A DNA stretch of 64,000 nucleotides, taken from assembly GCF_001522545.3 (NCBI RefSeq), contig NC_031769.1:135486105-135550104 (forward strand). The letters run 5' to 3'. The notes beneath the pieces are model-generated. The model was not told the origin of the DNA and searched no databases. It saw only the letters and a program-made list of their open reading frames with translations. The translations under genes were made by a program, and so were the position numbers. The DNA comes from Parus major (taxonomy: Eukaryota; Chordata; Aves; Passeriformes; Paridae). Of this stretch, positions 11,670 through 25,200 are shown one piece after another. Positions within the stretch are counted from its first letter, which is position 1. Each line of letters starts with the position of its first letter.

Positions 11670-13639
11670 AGGGTCTTCCTGGGGGAAGAAAATGCAAGCC
11701 ATCAGAAATGGGTGATAACAAAGAACATTGACTGAAATACAATTTCCAGCTGTAGCTTTCACTTATAAACTATTGACTTTCCTGCTGTAAGTTAACAAAG
11801 GGTTAACACACAAGGTCTCCTGCCTACCTTTATCATTCAAGGTGTTATGCCATCCCCAAATCATTCAGCTTTAATAGCCTGAGTAGCAGCAGATTCAGTT
11901 AAGGCCCCATAGGTTGAAAAGAAGACCTTCCATTATTTTAGAGGCTGACTTCAAGCCTATGCTAGGATGCTCCTTCACCAAACCCCATTCTCCAGAACTT
12001 TCTCAGTCCTTGATAGCTTTCTGAGGCCAGGACACGTCTTCCCCCACTTTTCATGTACCGCTTCAAGAAGTATGAACATATATAAGTACAGCCTTATCAC
12101 AGTGACAAATCAGAGATCCAAAACATTTCTGCAATGCTTCAGGTTGGGTTTCATTTTTAATATGCTTGAGGTGTTACTGCTGGAGGATTTAATCCTGAGT
12201 GTGCAGGTTTATGAAGAGAAAATATGGATACCTAGACATATTCATGTCATAGATTTATAGACTTTACTACTATCATATAAACTTTCCATTATTTCCCTCA
12301 ATGTTCATTGGTATGCCTTTCCATTTTGGTTGCTTTGCCCGAATAGTGAACTTAAAATAAATCCATCATGAAAAAAAATATGAAATTTTCACTGTGAAAG
12401 TTCTGGTTATAAAAATAATAGTGATGATAGTAACATAAGATCATAACTGTCATGTAAATATTACAAGGTTGTTCTGAATCAGAAAAAAATATTTTAGTAT
12501 TATGATAATTTCTCATTTCCTTGGCTTCTTATATATATTTAATAATTATGTTTTTTTCTCCTTGCTTTTTTAAAAGTGATGTTAAATATTGACAATGGAC
12601 TATGTCCAAAGGCAGGAAAGTAAAGAGCAGCATCTGATAAATGCAACCTTCAGGTGAGATCCACAGGGACTAATTCAACATTCTCATTGAGTAATGCTCC
12701 AGAAAGGCAGGGTTAGACCTCTGTGCTCCCCACACAATCATTTAGAAGCATCTGTCGCTTCCGAAGTGCAATCCAAAAAGATGAATATACTGTGAAAGGG
12801 CTGACCTAGCATTAATCAATAGGAAAGGCCAAGTGCAAGGGCTATCTATATCAATACTGTTGAATCCAATTTTGGAACTTAAAGGCTGGCTTCTTTGAAA
12901 GTTTATGCTGCTTTCAGGAGGAATATGCTTATCCCCTTGGAACATACTGCTGAAGTAATTCTCTGCAAGTTCACATATTGAGCAGGTTTTGAATGTTTCC
13001 AGGTGGTATCACTTCTGTAGTACTCAAATGTCATTTAATGAAGACTAGTTATAGGCCTGTCTCCTTTTAAAAGGAACCAAACCATTTTTCTAGAGGGTTC
13101 CCTAAATAATAGGTTATCAAGTAACCATTGAGAGTTCATTTATCATGGAAACAGAAGAGAAATAACCAGAGGCTGAAATCTGTTTAAAAAAAAAAAAAAA
13201 AAAAACAAGAAAGGACAAGAAATCTAAGTTCTGTTCCCAAGTTTCTTTCCTGATTTGTAGTTTTTTATTTGGTATGGAGTTTTTTTGGAAAAAAATGAGA
13301 CTCTCTGAAGAAGGAGAAATGCTGGTATAAATCACTTTAGGTTGAAAAGGTCAAGAGACAAGACCTCCCCATTTTCTGGGTGATGACTGTAATTCCCAGA
13401 CTAATACCAAAGTCAGTTCTTCTTTGTCAGCCTTGATCTTGCCCCCTACAATGATGTTGAACACACCCGAAGGCTTCTTGGTAGGCTCAGTATGGTTGGT
13501 TTAAATTAGGGAGAGCTCAGAGTGTCTGCACACAGACAGGGACACTGAATAAGGTGAAAACAACACAATTTTAACCATTGTAATGTGGATTATTGCCTTG
13601 GATTCAGTGTCAAAAAAACTTGACTATCTTCCAAGTTAG
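11670..13639. other. Noncoding spacer between LTR copy 1 and a CR1
   Basis: No primer-binding site or retroviral internal sequence follows the LTR end at 11669. The stretch is AT-rich, with a run of 20 A at 13186-13205. Open frames at 11967-12260 and 12742-12945 have no recognisable domains. I see nothing else supportable. Confidence 0.55.
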
Positions 13640-14430
13640 ACAGATAATAATGTCTCAGAAGTGTCTCAAATTCCAGAGATCTAAAAAGTGAGATAAGTTG
13701 TTTGAATGGTGACACCACAGAGCTATGCTGCTGTTCACAGAGGCCTAGACAGGCTTGAAATGGACCAACAGGAATTTCATTAAATTCAACAAAGGGAAAA
13801 GAAGAATCTTGCACCTGTGAAGCAATGTCCCTATATGCACCAATAGACACATTACATTGCCCATAAAGCAGATTTGTAGAGATGAGACTTGGGGTGGTGG
13901 TGGATGACAAGGTGACCTTGAGCCAGAAATGACCCATGAGGAGAAGAAAGCTGACAGCCTCTCAGGCTGCTGTCAGCAATCAGGGATAGTCATCCTTCTC
14001 TGCTCAGCCATGATGAAACACATCTGGAGTGCAGTGCCACTTCTGGACTTCCCAGCACAAGAAAGATACCAACTTTTATGGAGATCACCCAGAGGGGTGC
14101 CACAGAAGTGACTAAGGTACTGAAGTGTGCAGGTTGAGAGAGATGGGACTTTGAATGGTTAGCATCCCTGTGCTAACCAACTGATGGGAGAACCGAAGAT
14201 GTGATAGGCAGGCTCCTCTCAGTGGTAGACAGTGATGACAATGGCCATAAATTAAAAAATAGGCAGATTCAATCTGAATCCGATAATTTTTTAAATTTTT
14301 GTATGTTTGTTTGTTTTAAATTTTTACTGTGAGATTGGTAAAGTACTGGCACAAGTTGACCAGATATTCAAAGCTTGTCAAAACATGGTCTGAGGCAACC
14401 TATTATAGTTGACCCTTCCTGAAGAATTTA
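13640..14430 (+). mobile_element. CR1 LINE: end of ORF2 plus 3' UTR, degraded
   Basis: The sense strand follows the end of CR1 ORF2: gaggcctagacaggcttg, attcaacaaaggg and ttgcacctg blocks near 13740-13815, then ccagaaatg and the ctctgctcag block near 13998-14008, and catctggagtgcagtgcc near 14020-14040. The downstream part (about 14210-14420) matches the ORF2 tail and 3' UTR, with a T-rich stretch inserted near 14286-14325. Many frame-breaking changes are present. The typical 3' octamer tail is missing or decayed. Confidence 0.8.
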
Positions 14431-15154
14431 TTTGTTTAGGTACTCTCACTTTCAAAAAAATGACACTGATTTTGAAGTTATTTTATAATTCCATTGCTTT
14501 CTCCATTAACTGACTATTTCATGTCAATCAGTAATTTGATAAATCAGAAATTATTTCTGCAGATATAAAAGCTGAGACATTTTAAATAGCCTTCTGAAGA
14601 ATGTGCACCCATGTATACTACAGCAATGATTAAATTCATGTGCTGATTCAAAGTACAGTTACCTAGTCTTAGCTGCAGAATGTCCTTTCAGTAAACACAG
14701 GTTTACAAAACATTGATGCATTGTCTTTATAAAAATAAGAATAAAAAGCTTTGCATCTGCTTTCTGAATATTACAGTTACCTTTATTTGTCTAGATAAAC
14801 ATATTTTGATATTTTTCTGAAATCTCAAAGTAGCAATTCTCTTTCATTTAAACAGACATTCATTAAATAAGAAGCAGTTCACATTATGGAAATATTTTAT
14901 AAAGTTTATATAGGGAAAATTATTAATGGAATTCTTCAAAAATGAACTTTATTACTGCTTTGGGATTTCAAGAATTTGTGTTAAAAAAATCCAATATGTC
15001 ATTCTTTAAAAGTTTGATGAAAAATATTATGATCTATGCACAATTGTTTTTATGCTCTCTGATTAATTTCTTATAAGGCTTCTAATTAAAATCTTGAAAA
15101 ATTTTGTTTGGTGGCGTAAGAAACTAAAATTTTATAGGTTAGTCACCTAAAAAT

Positions 15155-16094
15155 TGTCATGAAGGACAGTTTGCCCATTATGGAAAACCTGTATAAGGAA
15201 GCTGCAACCACCAAAGCCCACCCTTCCCTGAATATGCCACCTCACTGGAACTTTGGACTGTGAGTTAAGCTGCCCAAGGGAACTTGAGGTGAACTGACAC
15301 TGTTGGCCAATTATCCCAGATCTAGGGAAAAGTAAACAAGGCTGAGGGAGAAAAATGTATCCACAAGGAAGCCAAAACCAGCAGCTGTACTGAAAATCAT
15401 CCCCAGCTGTCTTCAGGGTAGGGGAGGAGACAGCCACAGACTCATCTGCTGAGGCCAGGTTTGCACGCGCTTCCCTGCAACCAAGGGAAGGAGAAATTCC
15501 GGGGTGTGCGGCAGAACTTCTGGGCAGAGACACTGAGCACCCATCCTGCCTTACACAAACTGGCCCAGCTGTGAACCCACCCCCAGCCCCAGGAAGGCAG
15601 ACACACCAGAATTCCTGTGAGAAGCAGCTGAGGTGTCATGATCCATCACACAGCCCCCAGAGTGCTCTCCAGACTGATTCCTGGGGCCTGGCACCAGAGC
15701 AGTGCATGCGATGCAGAGATTCAACAGATCCAGAGACTGCTGCAAGAGACAGCATCAAACTTCCCTCCTGCCAGGGGAGGTAGCTGGGCATTCCCCCTGC
15801 CCAGACACGATGATCTATTGAACTCCATATTTTGAGGGACCCTCACCACCAAGATGACCAGAAGAAGATTAACAGGATGCTGTTGGGATGAATGGAATGG
15901 TGATATTTTCTTCTTAATCTGTCTTTTTCTCCCCCTTCACCTTTTTCTATTTTTTTTTTCTGTTGCTCTCTACCTCCCATTTACTATTAAATAAAATCCA
16001 TACTGTTGACTTTGGCATATGGTCTTGTTTGCACCTTAATTCGGGCAGAGGCATCACTCTAATAATTTTAAATTTTAATAATTGGATTGTAACA
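15155..16094 (+). mobile_element. ERVL-like solo LTR (copy 2)
   Basis: It begins with tgtcatgaagg at 15155 and ends with attggattgtaaca at 16094, about 940 bp. It has a better preserved 3' part than copy 1, with a polyadenylation signal in the ctattaaataaaatcc block near 15990, then a ttgtttgcaccttaattcgg block. Its GC-rich middle (15430-15790) gives several overlapping open frames on both strands that have no protein similarity I recognise. It has the same orientation as copy 1 at 10662-11669. No provirus body is visible between them, so both are probably independent solo LTRs. Confidence 0.7.
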
Positions 16095-19000
16095 GGTGGG
16101 TAATACTGTGGACAGTATTTCTTGTTAATTTAAATCAGTGATTCTTTTAAATTAGTAATTTCTGATCCCTGCTCTTGTTTCTCGGAGTTTTGTCATATAT
16201 GACTAAGAAACAAGCCCTATTTAGAATTCCTTGAGTTGTTTTTCCATCTCTGTTGAGAACTTAAATAATTGCTGTGGCTGTGTTTTCAATGTGCCTGATA
16301 ATGAAGGAAGCTGGACATGCTGGCATGGTTTCAGGACAGCAACTAAACACCTGTAAATTTAAAAGTGTGAATATTCCCAGCAGAAAGTGATTATATTGTC
16401 TGTTTAAAAAGGTCAGCATGTTTTCTACTGATTTCTCTAAAACTAAATGTAAGTTATTTGTTGGCAACTGCAAGCTATGGTATAGCATCTGTGTTATGAG
16501 CAAGAATTTGCTGTGTGCTGTTTTATTTCACTTTATATCAGCTTTACCTGTGAGGTACCCTGCTGCTTGATGTTTTCAGACTGTTGCACATGCACTGCTT
16601 TAGCTGTATACATGGCTGCCTGCAGAACTGAGAAAGTAGCTTTTCAATTTATATGTTAAATATCTTGAATTTTGACTGAAAATAATATTTATTATTTTAT
16701 TTCCTCATAAAACAAAAAACAATATAGTCTTCCTCAATTATACCCTTCCATTTGTAAACAATATATATAAAATTGTATTCTTCATTTTTTCTTACATAAG
16801 GGTGCAGAATGTAGAAAGACAGAGGAATGGAAATTCAGGGGGAAAAATGCTCTAAATCTTCATGCTTCCAAATAATTGAGAGAGTAGATTGCAGACATTG
16901 CTAGTTTGTGGATAGGTCTTTTTTTCTTTTTCTTTATTGAAAACCTGCTGAAAATGTATTTCTAAGTTAGGAGATTTTTAGAAATTGGATGTTCTTCAAT
17001 CAGAGATGACAATGAGCCAAAAGATGCATCTAGGGTGACTGATGTAATGAATGGTGCCTTTCAGTCTCTGAGCAACACCAAAGTACTAGAATAGAAGTTG
17101 CTAGATACTGCTGTTCCAGACTGGTAAATAGAGCAGTGATTGCTGGTGGTTTTCTTTAAACAACATCTCTGGGCTGGCTTAACCTTATAATAATTTAGGG
17201 GATGCTTTTGCACAGTAGGGGATATGCACTGCAGCAAAAAATCTCCATTGTTACAGCTGTGTTTGGAATTCCAGTCCATATCAGTTCCATTAATAAACCT
17301 GTTGTAAAATAATTGATTCATTAATTTACTGATGCTTTCACCAGTTGAAATTTAGAAACACTCTGACATGAATTATTACTCTTCTTTTGTATTTTTGACA
17401 GGAAAAAGCTCAGGTAGGGTGTTGGCAAAATGTATAGGATAAGGCAATTCCCTGAAATATATTTGCACCTTGTGCTTGTATTCTTAAACACAGATAGGAT
17501 TTAACAAATAAATTCCACAGAAAACTGGATTTCCAATAGCCAGGATATTCAACCAAATCAACATTTGAAATTGAACAGCATGCAGAAAATTTGTGGAAAC
17601 ATAATTCCTAGAACTGAGAATTCACTAGGTTGTCCAACTGCCTGATAAGCAAGCTCAATTGATTTTAAACATTTATTTTGCTGGTTGTAGTTGTAGAGAA
17701 AATAACTGCAAAGAGATAATATTTTGTTTTGCGTTTTCAAGAATATACATTTACAAAATTTTTAGATCTTCCTAGAAATATGTGAAGTGTTATTGACATA
17801 AGAACCTATTACTTTAGGTGTCAAAAAAAATGGTCTGCAGGGCATGAATTTAGTATATTTCAAATGCTTGGGGATTCTTGCTTTTCAGGATTTCTGGGAG
17901 AAGTATGACTGGGTAGAAATGGGCATGTGTAGGAGACACTGTGTTTGCTGGCAAAGCAGCTCATCTTGAATTTAAAGGAAGCTCTGGTCATAGCAGAAAC
18001 ACTGAAATGGAACAATTATCCTGTGTTCCACTTCTGATCTAGGCTATATTAAAACAGGGTGCAGCTTGTTTACAAGTACCTTTGAAGAGTACATACAATG
18101 AAAACAATAGATTCTAAAGGGACATAGGCTTCAGCTGAATTTTTTGTGTATCATTATAACAGAAACAAAATAAATGTATAATACACAGAATAATTTTTAT
18201 TTCTGCCATATTGATGAGTAAAAGGTAGTTTGTTCTTTTAGAAGATGTCCCTCCTCTGGCCTCACTCACAATAAGAACAAAGCTTTCATTCATAGCGTTT
18301 GATTGAAAATATAACTTGGAAAAAACAGGCCTAGAAATTAGAATGTTACTATGAATACCACCCAATAAAACACCATGGCTAATCTTCTTTACATTATTTT
18401 CATTTCACTGCTGAATTATTAAACAGCAATTTTTCTACTGCTTTGAACTCTGAAATGGCATTTTCTGCAATACTTATGCTCTGTGGTACACTGCATCTAT
18501 CAAATCTGGCTGCCACAGATCTCAAATAGCTTGTTGGAAAAACGTGGTGGTTTAACATGCTGCCTATTCTGAATGCCTTGACAAAACTGCAAAGTAGTGA
18601 GAACATTTTCATTAAAGTAATTGTCCACTATTAGCTTCCTAATGGAGTTTTGGTTAATTAACAGTTATGTACATGTGAAATATTAAGGCAGTTTAAACCA
18701 GTCCTTAACCCTCTCCTGTTCTTCATTTGCCATAAAGCCAAATGAAAACCTCTAAATGAAGCTGTTACTGAATCAAGGATTTTAGCACTTCCTCTGGTTG
18801 ATAATAAGACATACTTCTAGCAGTGATCACTACACTAGCATCAGACAGCATACAGAATGCTTCAAGGTACCATCAATCAAATGCAGATTTATCAAGAGGG
18901 ATTCCCCATGCTTCAGCCAGGATAATACATGTCCTTCTGCATCATATGACACAGCTGCAGGTAAATGGTTGTTGTCCATGTGTCCCTAATCAATCTCCTC

Positions 19001-21567
19001 TTTCACAGGAATAGAAAACTTGCAGTTCCAGGTAGGTTGCTTGGTATTTTTTTTCACTGGGAATAAATTTTTCTTCTTAATTCTCTATCATCGTGGAGAA
19101 ATGATGGAAAAGAGTTTACATGTAATTCTCTTTGAAAAAAATTATTTCTCCTGCTATTAAATATGAGCTAGCTTGGATTGGATTTAATTTGATTTAATTG
19201 GAAAATCCAATTAAAATAAGAACAAAGAAATCATGGTTAGACATCTAGAAATCAGAAATCAAGTAAGTGCAAAAGCTCCGTGTTCGGAAGCATTACAATC
19301 CAAATGGAAAATAACAGACTGACAAATTGCTGATGACAACCCTCTAGGAACTGAAGCTGTTGTATGGCTGATTTCAAAGAATGAAACTTGTGACTGATGT
19401 GAACCTGACAATAGGGCTGAGCAACTTGCACATGCAGTGCTCTGGAAACTGTGGGAAAAACACAGGGCTGGTAAGACAAAAAAGGGGTTTGTGCTGCGAG
19501 GCTGGCTAACTGATCCATAACCTGCTGCCTGGAACAGGGTTGCCTCAGTGGGATCAGAAGCTTGGACAGTTTAATTCCACTCTGTGTGGGGTTGCAGGAG
19601 GGATTGGGGGATGGTGGGAAAGGAGGTCAGATGGCTGCAGGCTGAGCAGGTGCCACCGAGGCCCTTGGCAACCAATGGCTGCAATGTTTTGTCAGCAGGA
19701 CGTGATACCTCGGCTGGGCAGAAGGATGCATGGCAGAGCTGCCAGATGAATGAGCCTTGGCAAGCCTGAAGGTGGGGATGGAAATCTGGACCCTCCGGCC
19801 AAAAGCAGGGAATTCGTCAAGTCCAGTCTGGATACAGAACACTGCAAACAGAATTGCAGTTCTCCCAATTTTCATAACAAATCTTATCTTTGCAGCTATT
19901 TCGTATGTATGCATTGTTGTTTTCTTTTATGCACTTTATTATTTTTAGTTAGATAAAACACAGCATTTTTTACATAGCTGTGAAGATTAAGTTCATGTTA
20001 GAAATGAGTAGAAAAAACACAACTGTAAATGTCCAAAAAATTTTTATTTTGCACAAGAAGCAAATTTCAATTTCTTTATAGGAAAAGCATACATTTTTCC
20101 TTTATTAACACCTACACAAAGAAACAAAAAAAAAAGAGACTAAAATTTTAGAATCAATATACATAAAATTAAGTTTCTAATTGCTTACTGTGAATGGAGT
20201 TAAACAGAAGCTGAAAACAGATATCTGAGTAAAACCTTAGGCAGCCAGCTTTGGAAGTCTTGGCTTTAAGAAGAGCATAACATAAGCATTCATCCAGCAT
20301 TAGTGATTCTGGCTTACTGAATTGGCTGGACACAGTGACACATTCCTGCCTTGTCAGCACTTGTATCTGGAGGACGCAAAGCCAGAGACGGGGTTAACCA
20401 TAGTCAGGAAGGAAACGACACTTAAACAGAACTTCATATCCTGTTTGGACTGTTTCATTCAAAACAGGTTTTCATACTTTTAGTTGATTAATGTTAATCG
20501 GTCTGCTGGAATATTTTATTTGACTACCTTGTGCTGATAACCATATAAATCAAGTACTGCAGAACATTAGAGAATTTTTGATTAGATTCTGAAAGTTTGA
20601 ATTTCATGTCCAGTGATTCATCCGTATTTTCATGAATGTGGGAGCAATATTCACAATATAGGAAGTTAGCTACATCATATATATTATGAACTCTCTTAAT
20701 CTCATAAATTTATATTGACTTGCAAAAATATATATTAAAAATATCATCATTACTGTAGTGTAAATTAATAGATAAATCAGTTCATAGAATATATTCTGTC
20801 CACATTTTTTGCATAATTCAGCCCAGCAACCTGATTAGTAGATCTGGATGGTGCTGTAAGAAAAAGTTCTGAAAAGAAATTGTGAATCTGTGCAAGTTTC
20901 AGGAGCTGCTTTTCTTATTACATATCCATTTCTGTAGCCAAATGCACAGTCCATCTGTCTGCGAGCAGCATAAACAATAACATATGTTCACAGGGTAGTA
21001 AAACAAGTTGGAATTATATTTAAATAGAGGTCACAAACCCAGAAATCCTGAACTGCAGCTAGCTTAATAGGTTTGCTTTTAAAATGTCATTGTGTCATCT
21101 TCCTTTTCAGTGAAAAGTTTTGCAGGAAGTTTGCAAAATGATGCAATCTAGTCATTATTTTACTGGTTTTGAAACTTAATTTTGCAAAAATTATGTTTGT
21201 CTACCTGTCATGAGGAAAAATACAGAGAGAAAAGTAATTTATGAAAGGGGTAAAAAGAGAATGGAAAATATCACACGATTTGTTTTTTGATTCCACCAAT
21301 TATACATTTTGGAGAAGAATGGTATTTCATTTTCTCTCAAATGGGAAACTACTCAACTTTATTTTGCTAATATAATATATTCTTTTGAATACTCCTTTGA
21401 AAACTCAATCTTTCCTTCTCTTATTAGAAAGTTTAATATACCTCCTAATCCATTTTTATATGAGAAAGTATGAAATCATAGAAAGTATGAATCATAGATT
21501 TTGTTTAAATTTTGCTCTCAGGTGGGTGAAAGGTACAGCCAGAAATTTATTAATTGTTCATCAATAG
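16095..21567. other. Mostly unique AT-rich stretch
   Basis: No gene is recognised. It holds a short palindrome at 19194-19214 (9-base arms ttaattgga / tccaattaa) and a GC-rich island at 19540-19830, listed separately. An exon-like pair with ag...gt borders near 18826-18960 and 19009-19031 was considered and rejected. Everything else is ordinary noncoding sequence. Confidence 0.55.
19540..19830. other. GC- and CpG-richer island of unknown role
   Basis: About 290 bp that is clearly richer in G+C than its flanks and keeps several CpG sites (ccgagg, acgtg, tcgg, ccgg, ttcg), which are rare elsewhere in the window. It contains an accaatgg CCAAT-type motif at about 19671-19678. Overlapping open frames occur on both strands, as expected where stop codons are depleted by base composition. 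I recognise no repeat family or protein. Options are an unclassified repeat, a regulatory element or a noncoding exon. Confidence 0.35.
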
Positions 21568-22139
21568 TTACTAGTGTGTCTAGCAGGACTAAGGTAGTGA
21601 TTATTCCCCTGTACTCAGCACTGCTGAGGCTGGAAGTTGAATTTTGTGCCCAGTTTTGGCCCCCTCAAAAGGTGCCGGAGAAAGTCTAGAGAAGGGCAAT
21701 GGAGCTGGGGAAGGATCTGGAGCACAAATCTAACGAGGAGCAGCTGAGGGATCTGTCTTTAGCCTGGAGAAAAGGAGGCTCAGGGGAGACCTTGTTCATC
21801 TCTATAATCCCCTGAAAGGAGGCTGTGGCCAGGTGGGGGTCGGGCTCTTGTCCTGTGTAGCTAGTGACAGGATGAGAGGAAATGGTCTCAGGTTGTGCCA
21901 GGGGAGGCTTACATTGGATATAGGAAAAAAATCCTCCTTGAAAGGGTTGTCAAGCATTGTAACAGGCTGTCCAAGGAAGTCTTGGAGTCAGCATCCCCCG
22001 AGGTATTTAAAAGTTGTGTTGATGTGTCTGTCACTTAGGGACATGGTTTAGTGGTGGACTTGGCAGTGCTGGATTAATAGTGGGACTCAATGATCTTAAA
22101 GGTATTTTCCAACATAAGTGATTCAGTGATTCTATGATT
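21568..22139 (+). mobile_element. CR1 LINE, 3' 570 bp with complete tail
   Basis: This is a well-preserved 5'-truncated insertion. Sense-strand blocks in CR1 order: tattcccctgtactcagcac, gagaagggcaatggagctgg, ggatctggagcacaaatc, gcctggagaaaaggaggctc, gtgacaggatgagaggaaat, gtgccaggggaggctta, ggacatggtttagtggtgg, and the 3' end catgatctta-like block followed by gattctatga. The last part of ORF2 is readable in pieces but frameshifted. It is one of the least decayed CR1 copies in the window. Confidence 0.92.
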
Positions 22140-22240
22140 TATTTTCCCACAAATAGAAGAAAAACCTTTGAAGATTCCTGCAGCACTTGTGCATATAGGG
22201 CCCTTGCTGGGACCCTCATGACTCTTCCCGTGGGAGAAGA

Positions 22241-22297
22241 GGCTGGTATTAGGTGATCTTTAAGGTCCTTCCAAACAATGATTCTATGGTGCTATTG
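22241..22297 (+). mobile_element. Tiny CR1 3' end fragment
   Basis: The string gtgatctttaaggtccttcc followed by aatgattctatgg is the terminal ~50 bases of a CR1 in sense orientation. It lies about 100 bp downstream of the larger CR1 copy and is probably a separate, strongly truncated insertion. Confidence 0.7.
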
Positions 22298-25200
22298 TGC
22301 AATCCTTTCAAGTGATCTATCTCCACATTTGCTGGGAGCAGCAATCCTTATGGGGTTTACCTGGATGGCAGTTCCTTCAGGAGCACACCTGGGTTTTTGG
22401 CCTTCAACACTGTAGTTCCTGATCAAGAATGACATCAGGAAGTGAAATTATGAAAGAGAAAGAATACTCTCATTATTTTTAATTATTAAGCAGACTTTTT
22501 CTTCATTTGCAGTAACTCTTGGAATATGATCTTTTCTGTCTCTCTACTAAGTTCTAAAATAAAAGTAAAAAATGCCTACATAAGATAAGTACGATTACCA
22601 TCCATATCCACCTGCTTAAAATAGGAAATAGTTCCTTTGCTAGTGATTTTAAAGAGAGAGTCGGAAAACCTGCTACAAGACTCTACTGATCAAAAAGCCA
22701 TTCTTTCCTCCAGAAACCACAATTCTGAAATGTTCATTTTTCTCTGATGTCTGTTGGGTTAAATCTGCTCTTTCTTTGAGACCCAGGCTTAAGATCTCTC
22801 AGATTCTTTCTTTAGACTCTGACTCTGCTGCTGTATTCTTTCCTTCCTTTTGGAAAATGCTTCGTGCATTAAAGTTTCCACAGGTTATAAGTCAGTCCTG
22901 TGTAGATAGAGCTTCACACCTTTGAGCATGGCTAGCTGGTTAGTTAAAGTAACAACATGAGCATAGATTAGACTTAAGCAAACTTGCTAAGTGTTGTATC
23001 ACACATCTCAAATTCACATATTAGACAATGCCCAGTATTGTGTTGGTATCTATTTCCTTTTTCTCTTCTGTAATTTTATGTGAAATCCCCACACCTTTAT
23101 TTTTTATCCCTTTCTTTTCATTAATTTTCAAACTCTCTTTTCATTCCCTCTCCTTCTTGTTGATTTTTTTTCCCTTCTCATCTTCCCTTTGTTTTTTTTT
23201 TCCTTCCTTTCTCTTCCCCTTTTTCTCACCCCCTCTTTCCCCTTATGTTTTTTTCCTGGTGGGCAAATATAAAGGTTTCAACTTGGTAGGTTGTTCTTTT
23301 AAGATGCCTTCAGTAAGGAATTCTCCCAGGCTTTGTGTGGTGCAGGTTGTAGCAACCCCCTGTCCAGCTAATTGTTTTACCATGTTTCACTGTTTTGGGT
23401 GAGTTTAAGTCACTCAATCAGAATTTATCAGAATGTATACACTGGAATTCCATCAGAGCCTTGCTGACAATTCTACAGTGATATATTCACCAAGTTAGGA
23501 TCAAGGATACATAAAAGAAACACAACTCATGAACTGTGATTGGAGTTGGATGTGAAATAACCACTGAGTTACAAAGAAGTGACAAAGACTGTTAGGGAAC
23601 ATGTGAAGTCAGTGTTAATCTGGAGAACTGAAGAATATAACAGTAACAGGAGTAGGGCTAGTCACAACTATTTATTCAGTTTCCCACACAAGCTTTGCAG
23701 ACCTGTAACTTGGTTACATTGTTCCTGGTAATAAAATCCCTAGTTTAAGGACAGGATAGATAGGCATGCTGACAAAAGCCAACACATTCATGTAATATCT
23801 TTCTGTCACAGTCCTTGAAATGGAATGACTGGACTTTTTTTCACATATGGTAGCATAGAATATGTACAAGTGTAATCTGTCTTGACTATCTGAGCTCTTC
23901 TGTTTTGTACTGGGAGTATCTTTGGTAGTTTCTATGTGAAATGATTATGTGATAAGTTTCTCCTCTAACAGTAGAAACATGGTTATTATTAATATTTTCT
24001 ATTTTTTATTTTTTCAGTTATCTAAAACTTACAGCTAAAAACTGTTCTGTTAAAATTATTGTTGTTAAATGTGGTTTATAATACACTAAATCACTTTTCT
24101 TCACTTCCTCCGACCGTCCCCCTTTTTAAATGGAAGAATACCCTAGGACTCACATATACAACAAAAGTTATATCTGTATTCATTGTATTTTTCTCCATTC
24201 TCACTATCTTTCCTGGTGGGAACACTGCATTATCTACTGGCTGGAAATAAAGTATAAGAAATTAACAAAAACTCTTGAACTCATAAAAACAGTTATTTAG
24301 GGCTCAATATTTCAAGGGGATTCCTTGTGGCTCCACAGGAGCTTGTGTTTGACAAGTTTGAATCAAAATATTTGCCAAAGAGGTAATTTTTTCTGCTCTG
24401 TATGAGAGGATAGAGAAATGCAAAGGACCTTTCAAACTCTGTCATAGCTCATTCTCACACTCCTATGGACACACCACAAGTTTAATCTCACACACACTCC
24501 CTGGTGCTTCAACTGCAGGGATCCAGAGGTTTTCAAATGTCTCTTGTGAGCCAGCCTATGAATTTGGCTGACTAAATCTCATATCTATGTAGTTGTAATG
24601 GGATAAGAGATTCAAAGAGAATGGCTGAGGCATCAGTAAATTTAAGCCCAAATGTTAAGAATTAAGAACATGCATATGACATCTGTAGGAAAGGCTCTGA
24701 TGGGTCTTTCTGGAGTAGGCTCTGAGCAAAATTCTCCTCCACTCTCCCTACAGGGATCCACTGATTCAATGTTGTTCGCCTCACCAAGAATGCACCAATA
24801 CATCTAAGGCAAATTAAGATAACAGATGTGTTGCTAGTGATCAAAGATAAATGTGAGCTTTGGTACAGTGTGTAGAAGTATGTAGGCATAGAGAGAGATG
24901 AGTTATTTTCAATAGAACTAGAATAAGGATACATGCATGGGAGGGAGCCCAATGTACAGATGGGTGACAAAGTTAGGAAATGTGTTGGTGTTTAGATCTG
25001 TCATCACAGATGAGAAGGTAATGAGTGGTTTTTGCTTCTTCCATGTGTGCAGGAGTGTGGCACATGTGGCTAGCACGGATTATGCCTTTTCTCATACCTG
25101 AAGTTGTATTCTAGAATAACTCTTTGCCTGACTGATGCTCGGGAGGATGTGATAGTTCAAATATGCTCGTGGGACATTCAATTTTTGTGTGACAGGAAGT

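Noticed and set aside
11967..12260. 97-codon plus-strand open frame
   Set aside because: No recognisable domain and no supporting context next to the LTR.
15147..15835. Cluster of overlapping open frames on both strands
   Set aside because: They lie in the GC-rich middle of an LTR. Low stop density from base composition explains them.
18826..19031. Two exon-like segments with ag...gt borders (18826-18960 and 19009-19031)
   Set aside because: The implied intron between them (18961-19008) is only 48 bases, too short for normal vertebrate splicing, and the translation is not recognisable.
23028..23402. 124-codon open frame rich in Phe, Ser and Leu
   Set aside because: It is the translation of a polypyrimidine tract and has low complexity.
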